Source: Hyphodiscus hymeniophilus
Lineage: Eukaryota > Ascomycota > Leotiomycetes > Helotiales > Hyphodiscaceae
Direction: 5' to 3'
NCBI GenBank assembly: GCA_016508695.1
Contig: VNKQ01000004.1
Coordinates: forward strand, 1,922,001 to 1,986,000
DNA: 64,000 bases
The position numbers and the translations under genes are program-made. Shown here one piece after another: positions 32,432 through 43,431 of this stretch (position 1 is its first letter; each line of letters opens with the position of its first letter). A model generated the notes under the pieces. That model did no database searches. It was given only the letters and a program-made list of their open reading frames with translations, and had not been told where the DNA came from.

Positions 32432-34397
32432 TCATCGTCCAACCCGAATGATGCCGCTTGCAATCAGCTTCTGGATCTTAGATCTGATGCCTGGGTTCTT
32501 CATGTGTTCCTGGAGAGCGGCTGGGTCGCCTTGAGCTTGTTGGAGGATGGATTGCATGACCGGGTCTTGCATGATGCTGAGGATCTATGTTCCGTTAGAA
32601 ATGTGGTTCGGGTGGGAGAGGAAATGCAATGGACAAACCTCAGGGTCTCTCTGGACTCTCTCCTTCGTTTGCTCCTCCGTCTCATTCTCACGCGAACTAT
32701 ACATAGTACTCAGAGCCTTCTGTTGTTGCTGCTCGATCTCCTTCGCATTGGCCTTCGTCGTATCCGCCTCGGATGCCTCGGTGCAAGCATCCAGACATTT
32801 TGAGTAGTCTCTCATTCCATAATAGGCTTGTGCCTTTCTAAGATAAGCACGCACGAATTTGGGGTCCTTCTTGATAGCAAGGTTGCAATCCTCGATAGCA
32901 GACGGGAATTCAAGGAGCTTCATGAAGGCAGCAGCTCGATTACTGTAGCCTCTAGGATCCTCAGGCGCACGCTTCACCATCTCGCTGTACGCAGCTACCG
33001 CACCAGGCCAGTCTGCTTCCTTAAACTTGGCGTTGCCGAGCTCGCGGGCTTCTTCAGCTTTCTCAGGATCGATATACGCTTTCCGTGCGCCCTCGATCTC
33101 GTTCTTTTCGGCGGCTCGGAGCTTGTTAACGATATCGGGTGTGCGGTGTTCAGTCAATGCCTTCTTGTAATTTGTGATAGCGTTTGGTAGATCTCCCTTC
33201 TTATCGTACGAAGAACCAATGCGAGCGTATGACTTAGCGATCATCTTGAAATCAGCGTAAATCTCTCGTCCCTCCTCAACTGCTTTCTCGCATGCCTTGA
33301 TAGCCTCATCATAGTCTCCCTTTTCGAAATAAGCGGCTCCAAGGTTGTTCAGGTAAGTGATATCCTTGTACAGCTCCCAAGCCTTGCTGTAATGGATGAT
33401 GGCCTGCTCAAAATTTCTCTTTTTGTAGTTCTCCGTACCAAGCATCTTCTCCGCCTCTGCAGCGGCCTTCGCCTTCGCCTTCTCTGCCGCCTCGTCATCT
33501 TCTGGTTCGGGCTCAGGGCTAGGTTCCTTCTTCGGGGCTTGCTTGGGAGCTGGCTTCGAAGCAGGTGGCGCATCCGGCATTGGCATATCCTCCTCAGCTT
33601 CCGTTGGCATTGAACCAGGTCCACCTGCACCCGGCATACCACCCATCATATCCATATCCACACCCATAAGGACACCCAAAACCTGGATCATTCGTGGATC
33701 GGAGAAGATATCTTGGGAGCCATTCGGATTTTTCTGGATTGCACTCAGCTTCGCCATGAACGTCGGATCCGCAAGGAATTTGCTCGTCTTGGGATTTTGC
33801 GCCAATTTCTGAATGAGTTGCGGGTCATTGAACATGCCACCAAGACCTCCCGTAGGATCACCTGTAACACCATCTTTCTCGTCAGCCTCTTCCTCTCAAA
33901 CAATTCAGCAGTATTATACATACCTGCTTTAGCCTCGGCATCGATAGCACGCTTCACCGACGCCAATCCCGACTTGTTTTGCGCGTTATTCGGATCCAGC
34001 TTCAGTCCCTCTTCGTACGCATCGTTGGCACCTAACAGATCACCCAACCCATGCATAGCCGCACCCTTACGACCCCATCCCTTTGCCCAGTCTGGCTTGA
34101 TCTCGGTCACTTTCTCTGCATCCTTCAGGGCACTGTCATATTCTTTCTTCGAAGCATAGGCTGCAGAGCGATTGGAATAGAGGATGTGGTTTTGGGGTTC
34201 TATTTCGATTGCTTCGGTAAATTTCGAACTGATGTACGGTCAGTAGAGTTCCTTGAAGTCTTGGAGTAAGACAGAGAGGTATTTCATTGGTCTATGGGTG
34301 AGTGAGACTCAACAACCAAAGAAATGACTTACATAGCCTCGTCAAAGTTTTTCTCTGCAATGGCTTTGTTGCCAGCTGCTTTGAGTTCGTCCGCCAT
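32432..34397 (-). CDS. sti1: Sti1/Hop Hsp90-Hsp70 co-chaperone, 581 aa
   Basis: Bridges Hsp70 and Hsp90 during client transfer, in the cytosol. Exons are 34397-34333, 34228-33924, 33861-32639 and 32584-32432; introns are 104, 62 and 54 bp, and all phases agree. The start MADELKAAGNKAIAEKNFDEA and the splice into ISKFTEAIEIEPQNHILYSN give the first TPR domain. The first DP domain has MFNDPQLIQKLAQNPKTSKF; a linker rich in Pro/Glu/Ala follows (PKKEPSPEPEPEDDEA). TPR2A begins at KMLGTENYKKRNFEQAIIHY and TPR2B at EEARELGNAKFKEADWPGAV. The last exon supplies the second DP domain (ILSIMQDPVMQSILQQAQGD, ending ASGIIRVGR). Length and domain order are those of fungal Sti1. A CACGTG box is 154 bp upstream of the start. 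Confidence 0.97.
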
Positions 34398-34804
34398 GGT
34401 CAGATTTAACTTTCAAGTATGGTCAAGAATTTACTTTTTCGTTTGTGGTTGAGGAATTCGTGATGTACAAAAAGTGAGTTGACCTCCACAGCCTTTTGAG
34501 GACCATGAACTTCTAGAGCTTTCCTCAAGCACCGGTAGCCACTTTCGTAGCACGTGACTAGATTTCCACATTGGGAACGAGGCTGAGGACGGCGATTCGT
34601 CCACGACCTCTAGGAATCCGTTCCAAAATTTACTGTCATTGCTAGATGTATCACGGTCTCATGTGGTGTACGGATTGAAATGCAAGCAAAGCGGATAGGG
34701 ACGGAGCTATTGCATCATGAAGTCATTTTATGCGCCAATATCTACGAGAACGCCCCATCCTTATTTGCGTTCATAAGTGATCTTCGCTTCAACATAAACC
34801 ATCA
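34398..34804. other. Intergenic, promoter of sti1
   Basis: About 400 bp between the sti1 start and the 3' end of the epsin gene. It contains CACGTG at 34551-34556 and a GAACTTCTAGAGC segment near 34508 that is only a weak match to a heat-shock element. Confidence 0.4.
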
Positions 34805-36472
34805 TCAACCCAACAGATCATCAAGTCCACCGCCCAAGCTCTGGCCTTGAGCTGGCTTTTGCCCTTGGTATGGGCTTAAGGCGGGAGTGGTACTGGAGCT
34901 TGCACCCCAGATACCAGCGCTTGCCTTTTCTTTCGCGAGCTGCCCAAGTGCAGGTCCTGACGTTGGTGTGCCCGTCTTCTTGATTCCTGCACTGGCTGAT
35001 GACCAGATAGATCCGAATGCGTCTCCACCGGATTTCGCAGACGACGCACCAGGTGACTTTACTGACGAAGCGCCGGAGACAGGCTTTGCTTGTGCAATTG
35101 GAGCTTGAACGGATGTAAAGTAGTTCGGCTGGGAACCTTGGTAAGCAGTAGGGACTGGTGCCTGACGTGGTTGACTGACGGCTGGAGGTGAAAAGGCGGA
35201 GTAGTTTATGGGAGTAGCATTAGCGCTTGGTGCGGGTGAGATCGAAGAGAATCCAACCAAGTCGCTTAGATTGGCAGCCTTTGGGGCGGAGACTGGTTGA
35301 GGAGCGGCATATTGGGTTGTGACGGTAGTGGTGGCGGTAGGAGGAGAGAGAGGAGAGAATGTAGGAGCCGCAGTCGGTACAGATGGAGTGGCAGACTGAA
35401 AGTCGTCGAAGTCATCATCGTCCGCATTATTCGACGAGAAAATAGGAGCTGCAACTGGGGCAGAAGTTGGGATCGGATCGTCGAATGAGAAAAGATCCAC
35501 TTCTGGCTCCTTCTTCTTTGGCGGCTCAGGCTTCTTTGCTGCAGCTCTTTCCGATGGTTTCCGTCGGCTCGAGGAGGATGTATCGGCTTGCCTTCGACCA
35601 GGAGCTGCAACTGCCCCTTCGTCGTATTCATCATACTCTTCGAATCTGTCACGACCGCCACTTGCTCCTCCACCTGCCGAGTCCGAACGAGACCCGGAGT
35701 CTCGGAAGTCGCTGGTCTGACCACCAAAACCACCTCCATCACCATACACTCCACCACTGTATCCGCCATATGCACCTTCTTCGCTGCCGAAGCCTCCATA
35801 TCTACTATCACCGCCGCTCGAGAAACCTCCGCCAAGCCCAGCTCCACCTTCGACACCAGTATACTTGTTTCGAGTTGCCCGAGCCTTCTTTCGTTCTGAT
35901 CGGATTCGATCGACATCGCTCAGAAGTTCTGCAAGCTCCTTTGCTCTGTTTCGTACATTCAATCCTTGATCTTTGCCATTCTGATCGATAAAGTGGAATT
36001 GACGTAACATCTTCAAAAGTGTGAGATGAGACCGAGCATCGTCAATGACCCGTTCTGAGCCATTCTTGATCAAGAACTCCAAGAGTTGGAGGCCTTTATA
36101 GATCTGTCTCCATTCTTCAGCGGCCTTCTCTGTGAATCTCTTGTATATCATTGGCATAATCTCGTTGAGAAGTTGACTGGGCGGATATTAGCAGAGGCTT
36201 TGTTAAATTGAAGACCAACACCACGTCCTAGTTGTATGTGCCGTTTGCAATCTCTTGCATGTCTTGGCTCGAGCACCCCCACGGATTATTGTTCGTAGCT
36301 TCTCTGACTTTGGCCTCCATCTCGGTGTAATTCATTACAGCTGTGCATCTGTGAGCATTGGCTTAGGACAGTTGGCACAGACAGTCATACCATTCTGGAC
36401 CTTTCGCACACCGGCTTTGAGATCGTACAAAGACAGATTGGCCGCAGCCTCCTTCAAGCTGGCGAGATCCAT
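34805..36472 (-). CDS. ent3: Ent3-type epsin (ENTH domain clathrin adaptor), 521 aa
   Basis: Clathrin adaptor binding phosphoinositides at the trans-Golgi/endosome. Exons are 36472-36391, 36340-36229 and 36176-34805; phases agree only if exon 2 ends at ...GTYN(Y). Residues 1-150 form the ENTH domain: VMNYTEMEAKVREATNNNPW, QEIANGTYN, YQLLNEIMPMIYKRFTEKAA, WRQIYKGLQLLEFLIKNGSE, and LRQFHFIDQNGKDQGLNVRN. The tail is disordered and Gly/Ser/Pro-rich. It carries acidic adaptor-ear motifs (DLFSFDDP, DDDFDDFQSA) as in Ent3/epsinR and ends LGGGLDDLLG; I see no UIM or NPF motifs, which argues against Ent1/2. Oddity: the second intron (36228-36177, 52 bp) begins GGACGT instead of GTACGT, so the donor is non-canonical. 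Read through, the frame meets TAG at once. Confidence 0.9.
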
Positions 36473-37117
36473 GACTGTGAAGGTAACTTCGATATGGGTT
36501 CTGGTGTTGTAGGAAACCGTTTCGTCCGGTCGCGATAATTGTTTGGGGAAACGGCGCCAAGCCAAGACCGGGTAGCGGGAGTCGTTCTGAAATCACGTGA
36601 TATAAGGGACAAATGAAATAAGGTAGGTTGAATTTGGGTTCACAGATCTAGAACTTTGAAGCAGTTGTAATATGAGATAGTCGATATGATTGTCTGCATG
36701 TCAAAAAAGACGGTTTTTTGGTTCGAGAGTGGACTGAATTGTCCAAGAAGTCCTGACTTCCATTAAAAGCCCAGGGGCCTTAACCCCGGACTTCCCTCCC
36801 GTCCCCCTAAAGAAAAACCCGTGCGAACATCGATCGTTCCTCAATGTCATCTCTGTAACAGCATCCAAAGCATCAAAAGCATCCATTTCTTCTTTTATTC
36901 CTGCACTTGTATTCTAATTGTACATTACGAGCCGACACATCACTTCCTTCTCAACTCCCCGGCGTCTCCGATCCGTCTCTTTCCAGGTATGGACTCTTTT
37001 TATATTTTCCACTCTACTCCCCCTTCCTCTTCTACTCCTCTTCCTCTGAGCACCCAATGGCCAATGCTGGCAAACAGCTTGCAGCTTCTGGCCATGGCCG
37101 AAGTTGGAGGAGACGAG

Positions 37118-37152
37118 TGGCAATGGCAATGGCAATGGCAATGGCAATGGCA
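37118..37152. repeat. (TGGCAA)n hexamer repeat
   Basis: About six units of TGGCAA, the last one changed to TGGCAG. Confidence 0.85.
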
Positions 37153-37435
37153 GTGGCTGCGCATCGACTACTCGTCTTATGCGGTGCGGAGCACAGGGCG
37201 ATGGAGCTCTGCATGATGGAAGGCCGGGTGGTGGGCTGAGAGGAGATATGGAACCATTCAATGTCACTGGATGTCGACCACAGAACTCTCGTCCACCAAA
37301 TTCTAGCCTCCCATGCATCCTCGAGTCCCCAACTCCCCAGGGATTCACACCGTGGGTTGTGGGTGGAACTTGGAAGGGATTCATTGATTGATCCTTTGCT
37401 CTTTACCCTAAACATGCGATTCTCTTGCATTGGCT

Positions 37436-37482
37436 CTGGCTGGCTGGCTGGCTGGATGGCTGGATGGCTCTCTCTCTCTCTC
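37436..37482. repeat. (TGGC)n followed by (CT)n
   Basis: Repeated TGGC units with two GGA variants run directly into a CT dinucleotide tract. Confidence 0.8.
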
Positions 37483-37569
37483 CCTTCCCCTTGCTTTGCT
37501 GCTCTTGGTATGGCGATGCGCGGGTCCTCATCGCTCTCTCGCTCTCCTCTCCTCTCGCCCTCCCAGGCG

Positions 37570-37596
37570 CAAGCAAGAAAGCAAGCAAGCAAGCAA
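37570..37596. repeat. (AAGC)n microsatellite
   Basis: Six AAGC-like units, one altered to AAGA. Confidence 0.8.
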
Positions 37597-37792
37597 CAGC
37601 TGTTTGCATCCTCTCGAACTGCCACCAGTGCCAATCCCTCTTGCTGACCTGATCTGGCCTGCCATCGACCATCGATGCGCTCATCTCGGCGGTCCCTCAA
37701 TCAACCCTTTCATCCTCTCATCCAATCATATTCGCTAACAGACTCCTGGTTGGTCGCTAGACAGCTAGCGTAGAATTTCCCTCGACCCCACC

Positions 37793-38632
37793 ATGGCTAT
37801 GTTTTCAAGACCCCGCCTCGCACTTCTTGGACACTCTTCCATCTCCAAATCCTTCATCTACAAATCATCCAGAAACTTTCACCCAACAACATACAACATG
37901 GCAATCAAGACGTACGCTACTGCTACTGCTGCTACTCAACCCAATGCTAACATTCTACAGCTTCTTCGATGTTACCTGGGAGGGACCTGTCCTCGACGCC
38001 TCTGGCAAGCAGACCTCAACTGTAAAGGGTAAGTCACTATCTACCCCATCCTTACTCATCGAGCTTTATCATCATCGTTATCATCATCGTTGGTGTTCAT
38101 TAAGCTTCTGTTGCTCTGCCAATGCTTCTCTTCAGCTTCATCTTTCTTGTTGACATCCGACCTCACCGCAAATCTCCTCGGGGATGACCTAACGCTGACG
38201 TATATCTACCGCAGAGCAAGCTGGCCGCATCAACTTCATCTTGTACGATGATGTTGTCCCCAAGACTGCCGAGAACTTCCGTGCTCTCTGCACTGGCGAG
38301 AAGGGTTTCGGATACAAGGGCTCTGCTTTCCACCGCATCATTCCTCAATTCATGCTTCAGGGTGGTGACTTCACTCGCGGCAACGTAAGCATCGATACCT
38401 TACGAAATCTCGCAATGGAGATTGACAAGTACATAGGGCACCGGTGGCAAGTCCATCTACGGTGAGAAGTTCGCCGATGAGAACTTCACCAGAAAGCACA
38501 CCAAGCCTGGACTTCTCTCAATGGCCAACGCTGGACCTAACACGTAAGCAATCGCAACCATTCATTGAACACAGCCAACTCATTCTCTGTAGCAACGGCT
38601 CTCAATTCTTCGTCACTACCGTTGTCACCAGC

Positions 38633-38670
<38 letters not shown>

Positions 38671-38779
38671 TGATGCCGAGTCGCTGAACATTGTCCGAGC
38701 TCTCGAGGCCACTGGATCTGGCTCGGGCAAGGTTCAATACAACAAGAAGCCTACCATCGTTGACTCTGGTGCCTTGTAA
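37793..38779 (+). CDS. Cyclophilin (peptidyl-prolyl isomerase), 216 aa mitochondrial / 181 aa cytosolic form
   Basis: Catalyses proline cis-trans isomerisation; target of cyclosporin A. Five exons: 37793-37911, 37961-38028, 38215-38384, 38437-38543, 38593-38779 (introns 49, 186, 52, 49 bp). The core reads FFDVTWEGPVLDASGKQTST, INFILYDDVVPKTAENFRAL, GYKGSAFHRIIPQFMLQGGD, NGTGGKSIYG, ANAGPNTNGSQFFVTT and WLDGKHVVFGEV, with the catalytic Arg in FHRIIP and the cyclosporin-contact Trp in SWLDGKH. Exon 1 has an upstream ATG giving 35 extra residues rich in Arg/Ser/Lys/Phe without acids (MAMFSRPRLALLGHSSISKS start), a typical mitochondrial presequence. An internal ATG at 37898 (MAIKTFFDV) gives the cytosolic form. 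Neurospora is known to make both cyclophilins from one such gene. Confidence 0.95.
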
Positions 38780-39150
38780 ATTGGTTTAGTGCTTGGAGGA
38801 GCGGAGATCCATACTTGAGCATTGTCAATCTTCTTTCGAGAGCTCTTGATGATGTCGGTGGGGTAGGGGACGAAAAGTTATGATGCATCTGAATTGACGC
38901 TGATTACAACACACTCTTAAATTATCTTTTTCGTGATCAACGATGATATGTGACATCGATTTTTTGACGAGTGACAAGCCATGAGCAATGTTCATGTCCT
39001 CCCTGTGGTCAAAAGCTCTCAATATATGATCTACTGCTACGTTATCATTACTCTAGCAATTAATGGCCGCCCATGGTATCATCCTAAACTCCACTGCTAT
39101 CGCTATGCAAATATCCTCAAATTACCAAACTTCCTGATCCAGTAGCCTGA
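38780..39150. other. Convergent intergenic region
   Basis: About 370 bp between the cyclophilin and RPC34 3' ends. Nothing else is visible. Confidence 0.5.
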
Positions 39151-40293
39151 CTACAACTTCAACCACTCATTGAAATACTCGCAATTGGCCGGGCCCACTG
39201 GACCACCCTCTTCACATAGATCGAAGACGGGACACCTCCCACACGGCGCCTCGGTAAGCACACTATCCAACTGGTCATCCTCATCCAGAAACGTCTTCCT
39301 GACCGCCTTGTACGCAAATGCATCACCGCCACTAACCAGCCTCTCAATCTTGCCATCGTAAACCAGCAGATCCAACAACTGCTGAATCTCCTCCGCGCTC
39401 AACGTGGTATCCTTAGCGATGCCCTTGTCCTCGATGAAGCTCGTAAGCTCGTGCAACGTCGGATAGCCTTGGTAATTCGCAGGTAGGGGAAGGAGACGAG
39501 AGTAGAGAGAGCGCCTGGGCCCATCTTCAACATCCTCGACCGTCGCAGGACCTAACTCTCGTTCCCGAGCAGCTTTGATCTCCTCGACGCTCATCTTCCC
39601 ATGGACTTTCTTGGGGCTCTTCTTGGCCCCATGCACATGACCCCTATGCTCATACCAGCTCCTCTTCTGGACATACTGATACAGCACATTCGAAATCAAT
39701 GCAATAAACTCCTCATCTAGCTCGCCGTCCGTAAACCACGGCCCACCCGTTGCTCTGTCACTGGGTTGAAGGCTGGATTTTATATACATCTTCCTTGTGG
39801 GATGCTCGACGGACTTCATGTCTGTTATCATGTTTTTGCCCTCCAGGGCTTTGATGGCAGAGCGGAATACTGCATCGTGTAGGTTTGTACGGGATTTTAT
39901 GGTTTTGGACCAGATTCCCTCGCTACCGGCTTCGTCTATTAGACCGTATACTATTTCGTGCTCGGGCTTGAGACTGCGGTATCTGCAAATCAAGATCAGC
40001 TCATGTCGTTTTCATGTGGTACAATTGAAATCTAGCAAGGGATTGTGGGAGACATACTTGCGAGCCTCCTCATGAGAACGTAATCGCCATGCTAGCCCCT
40101 CCGACTGCAGGATCTTGAAGAGCTTCTCATCGACGAGCGCCTGTGTGACTTTGAGGAGGATGTTGACATCGTTGTTGGGTATCACGCCGAGGTCGAATAT
40201 CGTGGCTTGGTTGAAGAAGGTTCTAGGATTATCAGAGAGGTCCAGACACGCGTCGTAGAGGGCCGTCTTAAGGGCCGCGATATCTGATGCCAT
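39151..40293 (-). CDS. rpc34: RNA polymerase III subunit C34 (Rpc34/RPC6), 355 aa
   Basis: Part of the C82/C34/C31 initiation subcomplex of RNA polymerase III, in the nucleus. Exons are 40293-40058 and 39982-39151 (75-bp intron); splicing joins HEEARK to YRSLKPEHEIVYGLIDEAGS. Winged-helix domains are recognisable: ILLKVTQALVDEKLFKILQS near the N-terminus, and IWSKTIKSRTNLHDAVFRSA with IKALEGKNMITDMKSVEHPT in the second. The C-terminus has four cysteines, 326, 329, 335 and 346 (PCGRCPVFDLC...NCEYF), the arrangement that binds an iron-sulfur cluster in human RPC6. Length is close to the yeast (317) and human (316) proteins plus a loop around VHGAKKSPKKVHGK. Confidence 0.95.
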
Positions 40294-41349
40294 ATTACCA
40301 GAGTATCTGCGGATGTGTCACCGGTGGAAATTTGGCATTGAAGGCGTGGTCTGAAACGGGGTTTCGATTGAGTCCTTATTGTTCTGCGGTCGAGGGGAGG
40401 CTGTGAATTTGTGACTCGAAGAATTTTTGGCGAAGCGAGATTTCGTAGCCTCGTCCTCTCGTCCCCCACCGTTTATGCACCTCCGTAGTCATCAACTCAA
40501 CCTTTATGCAAGTATTGCTTCTCAGCATCTATATCAGCAGTCTTGGTTGAGACATCTCTGCATGATTCTGTTCTTGCGCTATCATATTCATTCTGTGCTG
40601 CTTGACAAACATTCGAGTCATCAATGCCCAGTGGGTAATTCTTGGAAGGCTCAGAGTTGAGCGAATCCGACAGCCAGTCGGGGCAGTAAAGACGTATTAG
40701 CTGTCTCAATCCAAGATCGCGGTAGTCAATGCCTCCAAGGATTCCCAGTACAATGATGGCCATCTACAGAGTTGTTAATCTCATCTGCATCCTCTTCTCA
40801 GCCGCGCTTCCACTGCCGTTTCGATTCCTTCAAGCGCGGCCCATCAACGCGCCTCTCCCACGGGACCCTCCCCTTCGCTCTTTCATATGAGAACTGGTGG
40901 CGGCAGTCTTGGTCATGTCTTGGTCTTCCTCTGGTCTTGCGTTTTTCTTGACGCCAGGCTGATGCGATTCATTGGGTGCGAGCATCGTGTTTCAGGAGAG
41001 GTCGCTTGAGAAGCGCCGCCCAGAATGGGTGCAGTGTGTGGGGAAGTCCCTATTGGACAAACCAGCGGCTGTCACTACGCTCCATTGTATCAACAATTTT
41101 GGAGTCAAGGACTCTTGGTCTAGATCGCTGAGTGAGTACGTGAGTAAAAGAGTGAGTGATGGATGGTCAGCTGTGAATATTTAAGAGCTTTGAGTCCGCT
41201 ATTTGCTTCAGTATCCAACACTCACTCGTTCACTTCCGCCTTTACAAAAGTCCTCCGCTATCCTCCATTTCTTTTACTTTTCATCTCGAAACGGTCTCAT
41301 TCAGACAACTACCATTCTTTTGCTGCTAGCTCAGCTCACGATCACTTGA
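40294..41349. other. Intergenic
   Basis: About 1.06 kb. A reverse ATG frame at 40497-40763 (88 codons, MAIIVLGILGGIDYRDLGLR start) has moderately protein-like composition but no other support. The right end is a pyrimidine-rich leader-like stretch. Confidence 0.4.
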
Positions 41350-41832
41350 TTTTTTTTAAAGGAGTCTTTCACTACGGCCCATTTGTCGGAAAACTATCCT
41401 TATAAAGGTGCGGTTGTTATCAACGGTGTTCTTTATCGCCCTTACGTTGCTCAACCTTCTGTGCATCGAGATCTCACGACTCCAACTCAGCACTCTCCTG
41501 CTCCAATCCTTCCCAGCAACGACCACCCTGCCCAAGAGTATCCTGTCCTGAGCGACCTGTCTCGGGATAATCTGGTTCAAGAACACTCTGCTCCCACTCC
41601 TCCAGCAAGCGCCATCTCAACGCAACAAAATATCACTGAGAAAAATTTGCCTCAAGATCCTCCATTTCCACTAGAGTATCCTCCAATCCGTCGAAAATTT
41701 GCTCCAAGAGCTCTGTCTGAAGCTCCTCAATTTTCCGCAAGAGTTCCCTTACCTCAGCAAACGGTCATTTTAGAACCTCGCACTCCAACTCCAACACCAT
41801 ATTTAATACCAATTTCCCCTCCACGCACCAAA
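41350..41832 (+). other. Open frame without ATG joined to the MARVEL-type gene
   Basis: The frame of the downstream membrane protein is open for 161 codons before its first ATG. The reading is proline-rich and protein-like (YPYKGAVVINGVLYRPYVAQ, later YLIPISPPRTK). No ATG occurs in it; the preceding in-frame codon is TGA at 41347-41349. It could be a coding exon entered by splicing from an unseen start, a non-AUG-initiated extension, or a C-rich leader. Confidence 0.35.
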
Positions 41833-42446
41833 ATGGCTTCCCAAAACTTCGGCGCTCTCGGCGCGACCTTCACCGTCGTCCGAGCCATGCAAACAATCTC
41901 CCTCATTACCATAATCGGCATGACCTCCAATTTCATATCCGAAATGGTTTCAGCCGACCAGGCACCACCCCGTGTTCTAGTCGGAACCCTCAGTGTCGTA
42001 AGTCCCCGCCTCTCTTCACATTACTACCCGACTGACAAATATAGACTTGCATCGCAGTACTCTACGTTGCCATCACCTACATTCTGTATCTCGACGCATA
42101 CCTCCCTTTCCTGATCTCCACTGGCGCCGACGGTCTTCTCTTGATCGCCGTCATCGTCGTAGCTGTCACGATCGGCAAGCCGCTTTCATATCTCAACTGT
42201 GCCGCTCTCCCCAACACTGGCACCACCTCCTCTTTCCTCGACTCCGTGGGGAAGAACATGGGGAAAGTCAACTACTTCGTCTGGGCTGGTGCGAGCAAGA
42301 CTACGTGCTTTGAGATGAAGGCGATCTGGGGATTGAGCATTGCGCTTTGTGTTCTTTTTGCTTTCAGCTCGATTTGTTCGGTTTGTATGTGGAGACGGCA
42401 GAAGATGGAAGCCGCTGGGCCTGCCCCTAAAGATATCGAGGGCTAG
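41833..42446 (+). CDS. MARVEL-type four-helix membrane protein, 188 aa
   Basis: Exons are 41833-41997 and 42045-42446 (47-bp intron). The start sits in a strong context (CAAAATGGCT). Four hydrophobic segments are evident: around residues 10-30 (FTVVRAMQTISLITIIGMTS), 47-70 (VLVGTLSV-TCIAVLYVAITY), about 85-105 (GLLLIAVIVVAVTIGKPLSY) and about 150-170 (GLSIALCVLFAFSSICSVCM). A conserved-looking loop follows helix three (SYLNCAALP...SFLDSVGKN). Size and topology match the fungal MARVEL-domain proteins (membrane-compartment or vesicle proteins). The cytoplasmic end is MWRRQKMEAAGPAPKDIEG. The family call rests on topology rather than a unique motif. An open, ATG-less frame continues upstream. 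Confidence 0.75.
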
Positions 42447-43431
42447 ATTGAAGTGCTTGGATATGAGAAAATAGGAGTTGACGAATGAGGTGGAATGTCT
42501 TGGCGGGATAGGTGATGGGTGGGATTACACAAAAGCCTCGATGGCATAGCTAAGCTAAATAGCCACACAGCTGGTCACTTTCCTTGTTGTCATTGGGTAA
42601 TAATGGGTTGGGTTTGCTTAGACATAAAGTCCTGATAATAAAATAGATTGCGTTGTGATTCACTCCTCAGACTCAGCTTATTTATTGAAGTGAGCTGAGA
42701 TCATGTAAGCAACCTATAGATATAGAGCACTGATTAGGCAGTGTTGATATTTGACGTGGCTATCCCTTCCGAGGAAATCATTCTTCCGTTCTTCGAAGCA
42801 AGCGTGGCTCAGCCTTACACAGCCTCGCGGCTGAGGATCTTCACCACTGATCAGACCAGGCAAGCTCCCAAAACAAGTACAACCTCAAATGTCTCCTCCT
42901 ACCAAGCTTTTTACCATGCTTCCCTCTCCAACGAGAATGAAACAAAACCCCGTCCTCAAAGTCTTGAAAGGCAAGTTGAAATGGAACACTTGTTTGCTGC
43001 CAGAGGTAAATGAGGAGACAACCCTGGGGGGGCAACTGAGGCCTCTTTGCTACAAAGGATAAGAAGGGGTTTCGTGGCGAGCTCGAGAATATTGTTGGAG
43101 ACGGGGGATGTGGAGCTAGGGAACCCAGTAAATGCACCGGATGAAGTGAGTCAGGACGTGCTTGAAATATGTCTCTTGACATTCATTTCATGTCGGCGGG
43201 ACAATGCGCCATCCACCCCAGGGATAAGACAGGAGTTGGTGAGTGAGGCGTATCAGTTGGTGGATCTAGAATATGGAGAAACTTGTCGGATCTCGGATTC
43301 AGCGCTTTTTGGAAGCGGCGCAGCTACCTTTCATGCGAGATAACTGAAGAAGAGACATGGAATCTTCTGAGTGAAATATTCGATAACTTAAAGACAGTTT
43401 GCCTGGAGTGTAGGTGACGGGATCGCCTGCA
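42447..43431. other. Convergent intergenic region
   Basis: About 985 bp. Forward frames at 42741-43013 and 43047-43343 are open but not recognisable and lack a good start context. Confidence 0.4.

Larger units (their letters stand above)
36473..37792. other. Divergent promoter region epsin / cyclophilin with simple repeats
   Basis: About 1.3 kb. It holds an ATCACGTGAT palindrome (CACGTG at 36594-36599, 122 bp upstream of the epsin start), pyrimidine-rich tracts, and TGGCAA, TGGC/CT and AAGC repeats listed separately. Open frames of 60-220 codons across the repeats are repeat artefacts. Confidence 0.5.

Noticed and set aside
34508..34525. Heat-shock element upstream of sti1
   Set aside because: GAA and TTC units have the wrong spacing and one unit is imperfect.
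37032..37738. Several 90-222 codon frames between epsin and cyclophilin
   Set aside because: They run through TGGCAA, TGGC and AAGC repeats, which are open in many frames; no conserved sequence.
40497..40763. 88-codon reverse ATG frame
   Set aside because: Plausible composition but no family, splice or context support.
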